From: Raphanus sativus
Lineage: Eukaryota; Streptophyta; Magnoliopsida; Brassicales; Brassicaceae
Length of the DNA: 64,000 nt
Assembly: GCF_000801105.2 (NCBI RefSeq)
Contig: NC_079512.1
Span: forward strand, 31,823,848-31,887,847
Direction of reading: 5' to 3'
The first letter of the stretch is position 1, and each line of letters begins with the position of its first letter. This document shows, in pieces, positions 33,729-46,478 of the stretch. Under the pieces are notes generated by a model that made no database searches, was not told where the DNA came from, and worked only from the letters and a program-made list of their open reading frames with translations. A program made the translations under genes and the position numbers.

Positions 33729-36306
33729 ATGAAACGGGTGAAAAGCGAATCTTTCAGAGGTGTGTATAGTCCCAGGAGGTTCAAGTTGTCACATTTGTTG
33801 CTGGCTACAGCAGGGTTTTACTTGGTTTTCTTAGCGTTTAAGTTCCCACATTTCATCGAGATGGTCGCTATGTTGAGTGGGGACACTGCTTTAGATGGAG
33901 CGTTAAGGGAGGATAGTGGAGATGCTAGTTTAAGCGGGTCGTTAGATAGGAAGCTAGGAGATGAAGAGAATCAGAGTGGGCCTGCTTCTACTGCTCATAA
34001 GTTGCCACCAGAAGAGAAGATGAACGAGTCCAAACCAGTTCAGCAGCTTCCGTTTCGGTATGGTAGAATATCAGGAGAGATCATGAGACGTAGGAATCGA
34101 ACTAAGCACATGTCACCTTTTGAAAAAATGGCTGATGAGGCTTGGATGCTTGGATCAAAAGCTTGGGAAGATGTTGAGAAGTTTAAGATAGAGAACATCG
34201 AAGAGAGTTCTGTGAACGAAGGAGTGGTGGTTGAATCATGCCCTCCTCAGATCTCAATGAATGGAGATGACTTGAGTAAAGCCAACAGGATCATGTTGCT
34301 TCCCTGTGGTCTTGCTGCAGGGTCGTCTATCACAATCCTCGGAACTCCACAGTACGCGCATGAAGAATCTGTTCCTCAGCGTTCGAGATTCACAAGAGGT
34401 GATGGAGTGGTTCTGGTTTCACAGTTTATGGTTGAGTTGCAAGGGCTGAAGACAGGGGACGGTGAGTATCCACCTAAGATTCTTCATCTCAACCCGAGAA
34501 TCAAAGGTGATTGGAGTCACAGGCCGGTCATTGAGCACAATACATGTTATAGAATGCAGTGGGGGGTTGCTCAAAGATGTGATGGGACTCCATCCAAGAC
34601 GGACGCTGACATGCTTGGTAAGATTTTTTCTTTGTGTTTTCTTTTTGTTCTCTCTTCCATCAAAGTAAATGTATATTTTTCCAGTTGATGGATTCAGAAG
34701 ATGCGAAAAGTGGACGAAGAATGACAACATTGACATGGTGGACTCAAAGGAATCCAAGACAATTTCTTGGTTCAAACGGTTTATAGGACGTGAACAGAAA
34801 CCAGAAGTCACTTGGTCATTCCCTTTTGCGGAAGGCAGAGTCTTTGTCCTAACTCTGAGAGCTGGAATTGATGGTTTTCATATAAATGTTGGAGGAAGGC
34901 ATGTCACATCATTCCCTTATCGACCGGTATGTTTTCATCAGATGAGCATCCTACTACATGTTATATTCTTTATTTTTTTCATGTATATGTTGTGCTGACT
35001 TCTGGCTTCTCAGGGATTCACCATAGAAGATGCCACAGGGCTGGCGATAACAGGAGATGTTGATATTCATTCTGTTTATGCTACTTCTCTTTCAACTTCT
35101 CATCCGAGTCTCTCGCCTCAGAAAGCAATAGAATTTTCTTCAGAGTGGAAAGCTCCTCCACTGCCTGCCACTCCTTTTCGCCTTTTCATCGGTGTTCTAT
35201 CAGCAACTAAGCATTTTTCTGAGCGCATGGCAGTGAGAAAGACATGGATGCAGCATCCTTCTATCAAGTCTTCACATGTAGTAGCCCGATTCTTTGTTGC
35301 ACTTGTAAGTACTTCTTACCACCTCTTCTTATTGTTGAGATGTTATTGGAACATTGAAGTGGAGAGTTACTATTTTTGAAGAAACTGAGAAGTTTATTTG
35401 TTTGTGTAGCATCCAAGAAAGGAAGTTAATGCAATGCTGAAGAAAGAGGCTGAATATTTTGGAGACATTGTGATTCTTCCCTTTATGGATCGCTACGAGC
35501 TAGTGGTCCTTAAGACAATTGCTATTTGTGAATTTGGGGTATAGATACTTTCTCCTCTCTGATATGGATCAATCAGTACATCATCAGCTTCACCTCATTG
35601 TAGTTACCTTTCATGTGACTGATTGTGATAGTCTCTTCTCAGGTCCAGAATGTGACAGCTCCATACATAATGAAATGTGACGATGACACATTCATCAGAG
35701 TGGAATCAATCTTGAAACAAATCGATGGAGTCTCTATGGAACAGTCTCTCTATATGGGCAATCTAAATCTTCGACATCGTCCTCTTAGAACTGGCAAGTG
35801 GGCAGTTACATGGGAGGTACAGTGGCTTTGTGTTCTTTGTCTTTATACACTCTGTTATGTTTCACCAGCCAGATGCTAAATGTTGTCTGCTTATTTAACT
35901 GTAACAGGAGTGGCCAGAATCTATTTATCCTCCTTACGCCAACGGACCAGGATACATAATTTCAAGCAACATTGCTAAATATATAGTTTCTCAGAATTCG
36001 AAACAAAAGCTTAGGGTCAGACTCTTATCATCAGCATATCCTGAAAGTTTGAACTGACTTTGACCTAAACTATTTTCGATATTATTGTCACAGCTGTTCA
36101 AGATGGAAGATGTGAGCATGGGAATGTGGGTGGAGCAATTCAACGCCACGATGCAGCAGCCTGTGGAGTATTCACACAGTTGGAAATTTTGTCAATACGG
36201 GTGTACACTGAACTATTACACTGCACATTACCAATCTCCTACTCAGATGATCTGCTTGTGGAATAATTTGTTGAAAGGACGACCACAGTGCTGCAATTTC
36301 AGATGA
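33729..36306 (+). CDS. GALT2: Hydroxyproline O-galactosyltransferase GALT2-like (GT31)
   Basis: Seven exons: 33729-34617, 34685-34926, 35014-35304, 35410-35538, 35643-35816, 35908-36015, 36094-36306, giving 681 residues. The protein adds the first galactose to hydroxyproline in arabinogalactan proteins in the Golgi. The N-terminus has a short cytosolic tail and one membrane anchor (about residues 24-45, [15 protein letters not shown]), making it type II. A galectin-like domain (about 190-390, with a [15 protein letters not shown] core) precedes the GT31 catalytic domain; D530-D531-D532 is the metal-binding DxD motif. The C-terminus ends GRPQCCNFR. The first ATG, at 33729, is used because the upstream frame begins at a non-ATG codon. 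Position matches At4g21060. Confidence 0.93.
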
Positions 36307-37211
36307 CCAGTAGTAGTCAGGAGATTTACATGATGATTACAGATTTGAAACCTCTTTTTGTATTATTTCCTCTTTGGTGCTAATTATTGTACACTTTACA
36401 CAATCAGGATAACAGTTTCTTGTTGTACATTGGTGTCAAGTAATCTCAGAAAGAGTTAGAGATCTTTTGGCAATTAAACAAAAGACAACATTGACAAGGC
36501 AATGTCACTGTACTAGTACTACTCTGCAGGTCTTTGTGTTAAGCTTGAGTAATGATTATCGAGATTTAGCTTCCATCAAACTGCATTGGCTTGGTTATTT
36601 AGCATACAAGAGTCATGGATTGCTCAGGATCCTGAGCAACATTCATGAGCTGTGCAGGTTCATTAGCAGAAGGTCTTTTTTCTAAAGAAACTCAAAACTC
36701 ATATTGCTTATAACAAGAAAATTGTAGCGCAAAAGATTGACCAACTGATCTTTTCATAATCAAATGGGTTTAGACAAATGCACTTTTTGTTTTTATGTAT
36801 CACCGTGTTTAATCCTCACGCCAGACCTCATGGCCGTGAAGTTCTGATACACGGTGAGAATCAATCAATATGAGCAAAGAGACAAAGAGAAAAGTAGTTC
36901 GGTTGAGATGTACAGAAGCAAATACAATAAATACGTCACTTTTTGAGCCAGGAAGCAAAAACCAGAGCAAACATAAGAGCTTAACAAACAATGAGTCAGC
37001 AATCAAAACTCTTTCGCTTGATTAATCTATAAAGGATGCATCTTTCTTCGGACAGAACATAGCGGCGGCTGTCGAAGTTGCTTGAAGACACTGAGAAACA
37101 AGGGTTCTAGGTGGAAAGTTTAACATCTTTTTATATAATAAAACAATTGACGATAATGCCCACGCGAAACAGAGCTCAGAAACCTCTGTTCTTCTCCTCC
37201 TACTACTTCCA
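36307..37211. other. Intergenic region between GALT2 and DYW PPR
   Basis: The 3' region of GALT2 and the promoter of the PPR gene. The minus-strand frames here show no domain. Confidence 0.5.
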
Positions 37212-38966
37212 ATGTTAGACAAATGCATAACTCTCTTGCAAAGCTACGGCCTTTCATCGCTCAAGAAACTCAAACAAGTCCACGCCTTTTCAATCCGCCA
37301 CGGTGTCTCAATCACCAACCCCGAGATGGGTAAACACCTCGTGTTCTACCTCGTCTCTCTCCCTCCTCCACCTCCACCTCCCATGTCCTACGCCCGAAAG
37401 ATCTTCTCCGCGATAGAGAAACCCATCAACGTCTTTATCTGGAACACGTTGATCAGAGGCTACAACGAGACTGGCGACTCCGTCTCTGCTCTTTCTCTCT
37501 ACAGAGAGATGCGAGTCTCTGGTTTCGTCGAGCCGGATACTCACACTTACCCGTTTCTTCTCAAGGCCGTGGCGAAGATGGCGGATGTTCGGTTGGGAGA
37601 GACGATTCATTCGGTTGTGATACGAAGTGGGTTTGGTTCGTTGATCTTCGCTCAGAACTCTCTGCTTCATTTGTACTCTAACTGTGGTGATGTTGGTAAT
37701 GCGTATAAGGTGTTCGATGAAATGCCTGTGAAGGATCTCGTCGCTTGGAACTCTGTGATTAATGGGTTTGCGGAAAACGGTAAACCGAACGAGGCGTTGG
37801 GCCTGTATAGTGAGATGGGTTCTAAGGGGATTAAGCCTGATGGGTTCACTATTGTTGGTTTGTTGTCTGCTTGTGCAAAGATTGGTGCTTTGGCGTTGGG
37901 TAAGAGAGTTCATGTCTATATGATCAAAGTGGGTTTGACAGGAAACTTACATTCCAACAATGTGCTTTTGGACTTCTACTCGAGATGTGGGAGAGTTGCA
38001 GAAGCCAGAACGCTTTTTAGTGAGATGGTGGACAAGAACAGTGTCTCTTGGACTTCATTGATCGTTGGTTTAGCTGTTAACGGTTTCGGAAAAGAAGCCA
38101 TTGAGCTTTTCAAGGATATGGAGTCAAAGGAAGGGTTGTTACCGTGTGAGATCACCTTCGTGGGGATCTTATACGCTTGTAGCCATTGCGGGATGGTGGA
38201 TGAAGGTTTTGAGTATTTCAGGAGAATGAGAGAGGAGTACAAGATCGAGCCTAGGATCGAACATTTTGGTTGTATGGTCGATCTGTTAGCTAGAGCTGGA
38301 GAAGTTAAGAAAGCGTATGAATACATTACAAAAATGCCAATGCAGCCGAATGTTGTTATATGGAGAACATTGTTAGGAGCTTGCACTGTTCATGGTGATT
38401 CTGATTTAGCAGAGTTGGCTAGAATCAAGATCTTACAGCTAGAACCAAACCACAGCGGAGACTACGTCCTCTTGTCGAATATGTATGCGTCCGAGCAGCG
38501 TTGGTCCGACGTGCAGAAGATAAGGAGACAGATGTTAGAAGACGGTGTAAGAAAAGTTCCCGGTCACAGCTTAGTAGAAGTAGGAAACAGAGTTCATGAG
38601 TTTCTGATGGGAGATAAGTCTCATCCACAAAGCGAGTTGATATACGCTAAGCTCAAGGAGATGAGTGATAGGCTGAGACTAGAAGGTTACGTGCCGCAGA
38701 TAGCTAACGTTTACGTTGATGTTGAGGAGGAAGAGAAGGAAAGCGCTCTTGTGTATCACAGTGAGAAGATTGCTATTGCGTTCATGCTTATTAGTACACC
38801 GGAGAGGTCACCGATTAGGGTGGTGAAGAATCTTAGAGTTTGTGCGGATTGTCATATGGCGATTAAGCTTGTGTCTAAGGTTTATGGTCGAGAGATTGTT
38901 GTGAGAGATCGTAGCAGGTTTCATCATTTTAAAGATGGTTCTTGTTCTTGTCGAGACTACTGGTAA
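37212..38966 (+). CDS. DYW-type pentatricopeptide repeat protein (At4g21065-like)
   Basis: Single-exon gene for 584 residues with PLS-class PPR motifs (for example YNETGDSVSALSLYREM and INGFAENGKPNEALGLYSEM), E motifs, then a complete DYW domain. The cytidine-deaminase signature is present: H516-x-E518 in HSEKIAIAF, C544-x2-C547 in CADCH, and the terminal Asp-Tyr-Trp. Such proteins bind organelle transcripts by base-specific PPR pairs and edit C to U. The N-terminus is short, and organelle targeting is not clear from sequence alone. It follows GALT2 on the same strand, as in Arabidopsis. Confidence 0.92.
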   Translation: MLDKCITLLQSYGLSSLKKLKQVHAFSIRHGVSITNPEMGKHLVFYLVSLPPPPPPPMSYARKIFSAIEKPINVFIWNTLIRGYNETGDSVSALSLYREMRVSGFVEPDTHTYPFLLKAVAKMADVRLGETIHSVVIRSGFGSLIFAQNSLLHLYSNCGDVGNAYKVFDEMPVKDLVAWNSVINGFAENGKPNEALGLYSEMGSKGIKPDGFTIVGLLSACAKIGALALGKRVHVYMIKVGLTGNLHSNNVLLDFYSRCGRVAEARTLFSEMVDKNSVSWTSLIVGLAVNGFGKEAIELFKDMESKEGLLPCEITFVGILYACSHCGMVDEGFEYFRRMREEYKIEPRIEHFGCMVDLLARAGEVKKAYEYITKMPMQPNVVIWRTLLGACTVHGDSDLAELARIKILQLEPNHSGDYVLLSNMYASEQRWSDVQKIRRQMLEDGVRKVPGHSLVEVGNRVHEFLMGDKSHPQSELIYAKLKEMSDRLRLEGYVPQIANVYVDVEEEEKESALVYHSEKIAIAFMLISTPERSPIRVVKNLRVCADCHMAIKLVSKVYGREIVVRDRSRFHHFKDGSCSCRDYW

Positions 38967-39071
38967 TGTAGAAAATAAAATGATATGTTTTCAACGCAAA
39001 TGTTCAAATGTACGGATCATATTTGAGCGGTTACTTAGCCCAACAAATTCAATCCAAAACCGAAATTCAAA

Positions 39072-39327
39072 GGGTCTAACTGGTGACCATCTCAGGAATA
39101 GTAGGAACAAAAAAGAAAAGAATTGATGGGAATAAAATTATGGGAATGATGAGGAACGGTTATTCCATATCAAATTTAGTGAGGAATAAATTTGTTCTTT
39201 AATTCTCTACAATAAAAGGAATGAGAAGGAATGAGAAAGAATGACTATTCCTAATGAATGGTAAAATTTGTTAGGAACATTAAGGAATGCATTATTCCTC
39301 TTCATTCCTTGGTCACCAGTTAGACCC
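39072..39327. mobile_element. 256-bp MITE with 18-bp inverted ends
   Basis: Perfect terminal inverted repeats GGGTCTAACTGGTGACCA enclose a GGAATGA-rich core. It lies 105 bp after the PPR stop and about 340 bp before BRCA1, so it may affect either gene's ends. The flanking duplication is not clear (AAA on both sides). Confidence 0.8.
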
Positions 39328-39667
39328 AAAGAGTAGCAATATGTTACTGTAATTAAACCTTTGTGGGATTAATTTGTAAATTTATGAAGTAAGTGGGTAA
39401 AATCTGACAAACAAAACATAATGGGTTCAAATCTAAGAAAGTAATAAAATTTTAGGGGGTAAAAGAAAAACCTATGACCGCGTTTTGCACTTGTTTCTTT
39501 TGGCGCGGGACTGAAAAAATTGAAGTTGGCGGGGCTTTCTCATGGAAACGTTTTATCCACAAAAGCTTCACATGAAGGAGACACAGAGAGTCGCTTTCGT
39601 TGCTTAACGTATCAGATTGATTCGTTTCATTTTTCTCCGTTCAGTGAGAGGATCGAAAGCAGAGAAG

Positions 39668-42600
39668 ATGGGAGACACAAGTCATCTGGAGAAGATGGGA
39701 AGAGAACTCAAGTGCCCTATTTGGTAAAAATCTCTTTCTACTCTGGGTTTGGATTACTCAACGTTTTTGTTTAGTTTTCTGGGTTTGGATTCAAAAATCG
39801 TGTCTCTTTGTGTAGCCTGAGTATTGGGTATCGGTTTCTTATTCTTAGATTGTAAATTTGTAAATGGATTCAACTTTTGTTTCAATTGCAGCTCGAGTCT
39901 ATTTAGTTTTGCAGCTTCACTATCGTGCAACCATGTGTTCTGCAAGTAAGAACAGAGCCCCTCTCTCTCATGTTTTTTTTTTCCTAATCTTGTCAGTATT
40001 TTAATCGTGTCTCTTGATCTCTCAGTGAATGCATAGTGAAGTCCATGAAAATTGATGCTACTTGTCCGGTTTGTAAAATCCCATTCCATCGTAGAGGTAT
40101 TACTTACTTCCCATGCTATTTAAAAAAAAAAAATTGATCTCAGTCTACTTTAATTTGCCCCTGTTCGCTAAACAAAGCTTTGCAATTGACTTAGACAACT
40201 ACTTATGATGTTTGTTAGAGATTCGAGGTGCTCCTCATATGGATAGCTTGGTGAGCATTTACAAGAACATGGAAGATGCTTCTGGTGTCAACATTTTTGT
40301 TAGCCAGGATAACCCATTACCATCAGGTACTTATCAATATTAGGAACCAGACGTTATTATCATTCACTTCATTTTCTGTTTGTTAGAAGTTGACGCTTAA
40401 AAAGAGACAGTGGGATATGGCTTGGCCCAAAATGTTCCTCCTGATATGACAGTGAGTTAAGTGCCCATTTTAATGTGTGTTCTGTGACTTGTGTCTACAG
40501 AAAAAGAAAAGCATGTTGGAGATGCTTCCATTGAAAAGGCAAATGATAAGAATCATCAGGGATCTACTAAGGGCCGAACATCCAAGAAGAGAGGGTGTAA
40601 AAAAAACAACGACAAAGATCTAGATGCCCCTGGACCTATTGTTATGAAACCTTCATCCCAAACCAGGAAAAGGGTTCAGCTGCCGCAGAATCAATCTTCT
40701 AAATGCTTAACAGAATCTGTTGAGTCAGCTGAAAAACTCAAGGATTACACTGAGAAAACTGTGATTCGTTTGAAGGAGCATACGAGTCTGAATAAAGAAG
40801 ATAATCTGGCACCTTTCTTTTGGTTGAGAGATGAAGATGATGATGATGGGGAGATCTTAAGTCAGCCAGCAGAAAGTGATCCATTTCTAGACGTTACACC
40901 TGTTGATGTTCCTTCTTTCAGCGACTTGAAGGACTCAGATCATGATAGCCCCTCGAAAGTGAGTACTTTCAAACCCAACAGCCTATTTAAATTCTGTCTT
41001 TTCAGTACTTAGACTGCAAAATATTGTTCTCTGATATTGCAACATGCTACACTTGCCCTTGCTTATGAGGTGTAGATTTTACTTGTGTTCAAAATGAATA
41101 CTGCAATCTCCAAATCATCATCGTATCCTTTGATCTAACTTCTTTTTTCATGGTGGTGTTTCAGGCAGTTGAGCAAGAAAGGTCCAATCCAGGAGACATG
41201 TTTGACAGTGAAATGTTTGAATGGACTCAAAGGCCTTCTTCTCCAGAGATTCTACCTAGTCCTGTGAAGGCCAAGGTAAAGGAAATTCTTTACTCAGATA
41301 CAGCCAGATGTTTGTTTTCTTTGATAGTTTCTTCAAGTCGGTTGAAATTAACTGAAAGATCAAATCAATTTGCAGGCCCTAGGTAGAGGTGAGAGTGATA
41401 TTACTCAAAGGAATCTATCTAAAGGAGCATCATCCAATAAAAAACGCAAAGCAGGAACTGCAAGAAACACGGTTGCTAAACGGCGCGTTGGGATTTCCAA
41501 GGAGGACTATGTGGAACCGTCTGCAGTAGCAACTATTAGTGAGAAAGAAGAGGCTGGTGGGACTTCTGGTACATCTGCCATGAAGGATGAAAATGTGAAA
41601 GCTAAACGGGCTACAAGAAACAAGGGCCAGACTTCACGAGTTCAGGCTGGTGTAAATACACATGTGGAAGCTGAGGTAAAGCAGGGGACAAAGAGGAAAC
41701 GATCTAGCGTTAAAGTCTCCCCGGATCCCCCAGTTGCTGAATCTAATGAGCTGTCACTTGGAACAGAAGATGTGGGAAAAGAGGATCAGGAACGAGCCCA
41801 TGGTTCAGCTGATACACATCCTGAAAAACAAAGTCCCTCCGAGAAGTACTCTCTGAGAAAGAGAAGAAAATCCAGTGCATCTTCCTTACCAAAATGTTCT
41901 TCTGGGATAACTGAAAAAAAGACTTCAGAAAAGAGATCAAAACTTGATTCCTGTTCAGCTACACAACCGCGAGGCAAGAAAATCCTTAGTGAAGAGTTAA
42001 ATCAAGTGGGAGATAGACAAGATTCAACTAACAAAAAGAAACCGTCTCTGGATAAAGGCATTGATACCATGCAAGTTTTAGAGAAAAGCTCAACGATGAA
42101 CAAGCCCTTACTTGGAGCTAATGTACTTTTGCGACGATGTGATGGACCTCCAATAGAAAAATTCACATGCGCCTTTTGTCAGTCTTCAGAAGACACAGAG
42201 GTAGGATCGCTAAATGTAGACCTGAAGGTGATTTTTACCATTTTCTAATTGGAATGTTTATATTGACAGGCATCAGGAGAAATGGCTCACTACCACAGAG
42301 GTGAACCTGTCTCTGCAGATTTTAATGATGGGTCTAAGGTCATACATGTTCACAAAAACTGTGCTGAATGGTAAGAAATCTGAGTAGTAGTAAATGTGCA
42401 TACATATTATTTTGATACTCGACTGACTGAATATAAGAAAAATCTATTACATTTTCAGGGCTCCAAATGTATACTTCAACAACCTTACGGCAGTCAACCT
42501 TGATGCGGAGCTGACAAGAAGCCGGAGAATAACTTGCAGCTTCTGTGGACTTAAAGGCGCAGCACTTGGTTGTTACAATGCGCGTTGCAAGAGTAGCTTT

Positions 42601-43794
42601 CATATTACGTGTGCAAAACTGAAACCAGAATGCAGATGGGACAATGTAAGTTCTGCATAAGTTATATAGACGCTCTATATGATAGTCCCTTATACGGCTC
42701 TTTTTAACACCTTTTCTTGTCAACAGAAAAACTTTGTGATGCTATGCCCTTCGGATGCATCCTCTAAGTTGCCCTGTGAAGAGACTAGTCCAAAAGGAAG
42801 AAAACGGAAGTGTAGGCCAGAGCACTCTCAGCTTAATCAAGTATCTCAAAAACCTGACATCACTGAGCTCCAGAGCAAGCCTTTTCACGGATCATCCAAG
42901 AAATTGGTTCTATGCTGTTCAGGACTTACAGATGAAGAGAAGGTGTGGATCTTTTCACTCTTTTATATCATGAAAACTTCTCCGCTTTAAAAATTAAATT
43001 ACGTGGATGGCTTTGGATTGCAGAGTGTGATTTCGGAATTTGCTGAACTGTCTGGAGTTACCATCTTGAGAAAATGGGAGCCAAGAGTTACACATATTAT
43101 TGCATCAATCAACGAAAGTGGAGCATGCAAAAGGACCCTCAAATTCATGATGGGGGTCTTGGAGGGGAAATGGATTCTAAGCATTGATTGTAAGTATTAT
43201 CAATCTATCAGCAAGGAAACATGGATGTTTGTGATTGATCAAATCAACAATTTGTCGAACTGTCTGTATATCTTTTCTTGCAGGGATCAAGGCCTGTATG
43301 AGAAACACAGAATATGTAACCGAGGAGCCATATGAGATTTCCATAGATGTTCATGGAACACGACAAGGACCTTATATTGGGAGACAAAGAGCTTTGAACA
43401 AGGTTTAGCTTCGTTTCTCTCTATATATATATGTGACAACAGACTTGCGAATGCGTGCATCTAAATGATTTCATTCACTCATATGCAGAAACCAAAACTG
43501 TTTAATGGACTGATGTTTTACATAATGGGAGATTTTGAGCTTGCTTACAGAGGGTATCTTCAAGATATGATTGTGGCAGCAGGAGGAACAATTCTGCGCA
43601 GGCGACCCATTTCTAATGATGATAGTGAAGCCTCAACGATCATAGTGTTTAGTGTTGAGCCAAGCAAGAAGAAAAGTCTGACAGAAAGAAGATTTGATGC
43701 TGAAGCCTTGGCTAAGTCTTCTAGAGCAAGAACTGCAAGCAGTTCATGGGTCTTTGATTCTATTGCAGGTTGCCAAATTCTAGACTTGATATAA
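39668..43794 (+). CDS. BRCA1: BRCA1 homologue
   Basis: Thirteen exons: 39668-39723, 39892-39945, 40026-40096, 40219-40326, 40501-40958, 41165-41275, 41376-42200, 42270-42370, 42459-42645, 42727-42942, 43024-43189, 43284-43402, 43489-43794, giving 925 residues. The N-terminal RING has all ligands: C16, C19, C31, H33, C36, C39, C50, C53. It should pair with BARD1 as a ubiquitin ligase in homologous recombination repair. The middle is long, charged and Lys/Ser-rich, with many basic KKRK-type patches. An extended PHD-like Cys/His region (about 550-680, CAFCQSSEDTE to CPSDASSKLPC) is typical of plant BRCA1, followed by two BRCT repeats (about 715-800 and 825-925). Position matches At4g21070. Confidence 0.94.
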
Positions 43795-44162
43795 TTAAAT
43801 TGTGAGACCACATCTTTGGATATTTTATTCAGTATTATTCGTCTCTGGAGATGAAATTGAGTCTCATTGAATTTTGCATTTGAATTTGACACTCTAAAAC
43901 TTGTTATTTGAATAATTGACCTTTAAATATTACTGTTTGGGTTTGCTAAAAGAGAACTTCTTCATGTTTGTAACAAAATCAAAACATACAATAAGAATGC
44001 TGCTAGAAAGAACCTTCTGACTTCTGAGTTACAACTTCCCAAGGTTTTATTGTAGTATGGTGTTTCTGATTTTAAACAAGTGTGTAAACTCGAAAACTCT
44101 TTCAACTCAAGTAACTCAACTAATAGAATACTCCCCTCCCTGTGAGAACACTTCGAAGTGGC

Positions 44163-45593
44163 TTAGTGAGGTTTTGGAACGAATCCATCAACTGCAAAAT
44201 TCCTAGTGGCTGAAGGAATGGCTAAGCGTATTCCATCTAGCTCTGGTTTTGCTATGACTTGACATCCCAATCGCGACCTATAAACAACATTTTCAAGGGA
44301 ACACATCAACAAACATTTTCAATGCAACCCAAGTGAAACCATTTAAAGAGTAAGAGAGAAAGAGAGAAAGAGAGAATGAACTGACGTTTCTGTTAACCCA
44401 AAAGCAAGATCCAGCATATCATTCTCTTCATCTGTTGGTTCTTCCAGTTTGTTGTAGTACTCCGTGTCCTATCCGTTGTTAATTGTTTAGTAAAACACAC
44501 TTCATAATCAATCAATGTAGATGAGTAAGAGAAACTTTTACCATAACAATCACATGGCACGTGGAACAGGCTAGAGAACATTCACAAGCCCCTGAAGATA
44601 AGAGGAATACCAACCCACTCAGATACTTGGTTTAAGAGAAAAAAAAACATATGATCAGACAAAACAAAACAAAAAGAAAGATGAAATGAAATGAAAAGAG
44701 AATGGTGCCTTCGAGTTCGATATCGTTTTCATGAGCAGCTTCAAGGATGTTCATTCCAACTGGGACCTTAATATGAATCTCCTCTCCATCTTTATCAACA
44801 AAGATAACGTTTATCCTATATACAATTCTCGTGTTGTCAACATGATCTATTGTTTTGTCTGTCAGGAGTTGGAAATGTGTTTATGAGATGAATCTCAACT
44901 TACTTTTCTGTTTCAGAGACAGTGCTGAACGATGTACACCGATGATGATTATTGTTTGAGAAAAAAGCTTGCTGAGGTTGCCTCTGTAGTACAACAGCCT
45001 TATCAAAAACGAAAGAAAGAGAAGAGATGTCAAAATCAAGATGAAATTTTCTAAAGAGAGAAAAAATATGAAGCAAAAATCACCCTACTACTTTCGAAGC
45101 TAATTTAACTTGCGTAAGGCATAATAAGATACATAATCAAGCCTTTGGTCAGCAGCTCGTGAGAGCCAAAAAAACAAACTCTTTTAATCCTCTCTCACTC
45201 CGTAGCTCTAGTCAGCTATAATCAATTTTCACGAAAAGATAATATATCTAGAGTCTTTTCATAGTTTAGCTAGAATACAAAGCCAACATCAGTCTCAACA
45301 GAGCTTGTCTAGTTGTCTGATGAATAAAACAAGTAAGATAAGATGCATGGAGAACAGAGCTGAGACTAACCGAAGAAGATTGCAGATATTGAGCATAAGA
45401 CCTTTGTAAAACCCGCATCCCACATACTGACAAATGCCTCTCTGCCCAAATAGGCATAAGTAAACAGAGTTAAAAAAAATCTCACATTAGCTTTGCGTCC
45501 ATGACGAAAAGCAAAAGAGCAGAAAAGATAAATACCTCTAGGAAGCTGCTTAACAATGCGAGAGCCTAATCTTGATAGCCTATGGAAGAGCAT
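44163..45593 (-). CDS. MFDX2: Mitochondrial [2Fe-2S] ferredoxin (adrenodoxin type)
   Basis: Seven exons on the minus strand, complement of 44163-44277, 44386-44468, 44542-44591, 44709-44815, 44904-44998, 45371-45441, 45536-45593, coding 192 residues. An N-terminal presequence ([19 protein letters not shown]) is Arg-rich with no acidic residue. The cluster ligands are C113-x5-C119-x2-C122 and C160 in [12 protein letters not shown]. It carries electrons to mitochondrial Fe-S cluster assembly and to the biotin synthase step. The intron after exon 4 begins GC (GAAG/GCACC) rather than GT; this is the only join that restores the conserved ELEGACE reading. Position matches At4g21090. Confidence 0.93.
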
Positions 45594-46478
45594 GATTCTG
45601 GCGCCCACGAAAGCTCAGCTAAAACCTCGAGACCAATAGAAAAATTTAAACCAAAATGAGTGCAACCAATAATCTACACATCTGGAAAAGAGGAACACAT
45701 AGAAGAAGAAGGAAAAGGTTACAACTTTATAGAAAATTCGACGAAAGGAAGATACTTTTTCTTAAGAGTGATTGAAGATTGATGGAGGAAAGAGGAACAA
45801 AGAGAGGACTTAGGGCGTCCTGCGTCGACAAGGACAACCTCCTCCTTTAGTTCGCGGTATCTCAAAACCGAACCAACCGAACCGGATCAGACCAGTTAAT
45901 AACTTCAAATCAATCAGTTTGATTCTTTCAGAGCTATATGTATTAGTGCGTGCTTAATCAAAAAGCTAATGTTTATTACTTTATTTAATCAAATTCTACG
46001 TTGATTGTTTTTAATAGTTTTGAACTGGAGAAGTGTCACGGTTAAAAAATTTTTACTTCCAGTTGATAGTTTTTTTTCTGCTAAAAGGCAGAATACCAGA
46101 ATGGTACTTTTCAGATGTCTGCTTTCTTATATAGCTATGTTTTTTTTTTTTTTGAAAACTAAATATATAGCTATGTTCATCATCTAACTATGGAAGATTT
46201 GTGTGGATGGATACAGGGAACAGGAATCTACAACATGTCTAATGGGCTCGGGAAGAAGGAATAAGCACACAGTTTCTCCTCCTTTCTTTTTTCTTATTTT
46301 TTTTTATTTTCACACTTTTGGAGGTTTCTCTATGTGTATCCTATGTATGGCATATAACATGGAAAGCAAACTGGTTTATTTTCTATTCAGTTTAGTCTTT
46401 GAATCGACTGTTATTAGGTAGATATCTACTAAAAAAAGAATACATTAACAAATACATATGGTTTGGTCTTTTGAGAAA
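45594..46478. other. Intergenic region between ferredoxin and BBE-like genes
   Basis: Upstream leader of the ferredoxin gene, then AT-rich DNA. No gene is supported; in Arabidopsis this place leads to DDB1B (recalled order), of which no trace was recognised. Confidence 0.5.
46128..46177 (-). mobile_element. Micro-retroposon footprint
   Basis: A T-run plus GAAAACTAAA (46142-46163) lies between exact copies of TATATAGCTATGTT at 46128-46141 and 46164-46177. On the minus strand it reads TTTAGTTTTC plus poly(A). Confidence 0.7.

Noticed and set aside
36809..37228. Minus-strand small frames between GALT2 and the PPR gene
   Set aside because: They overlap the PPR promoter and start codon and show no conserved motif.
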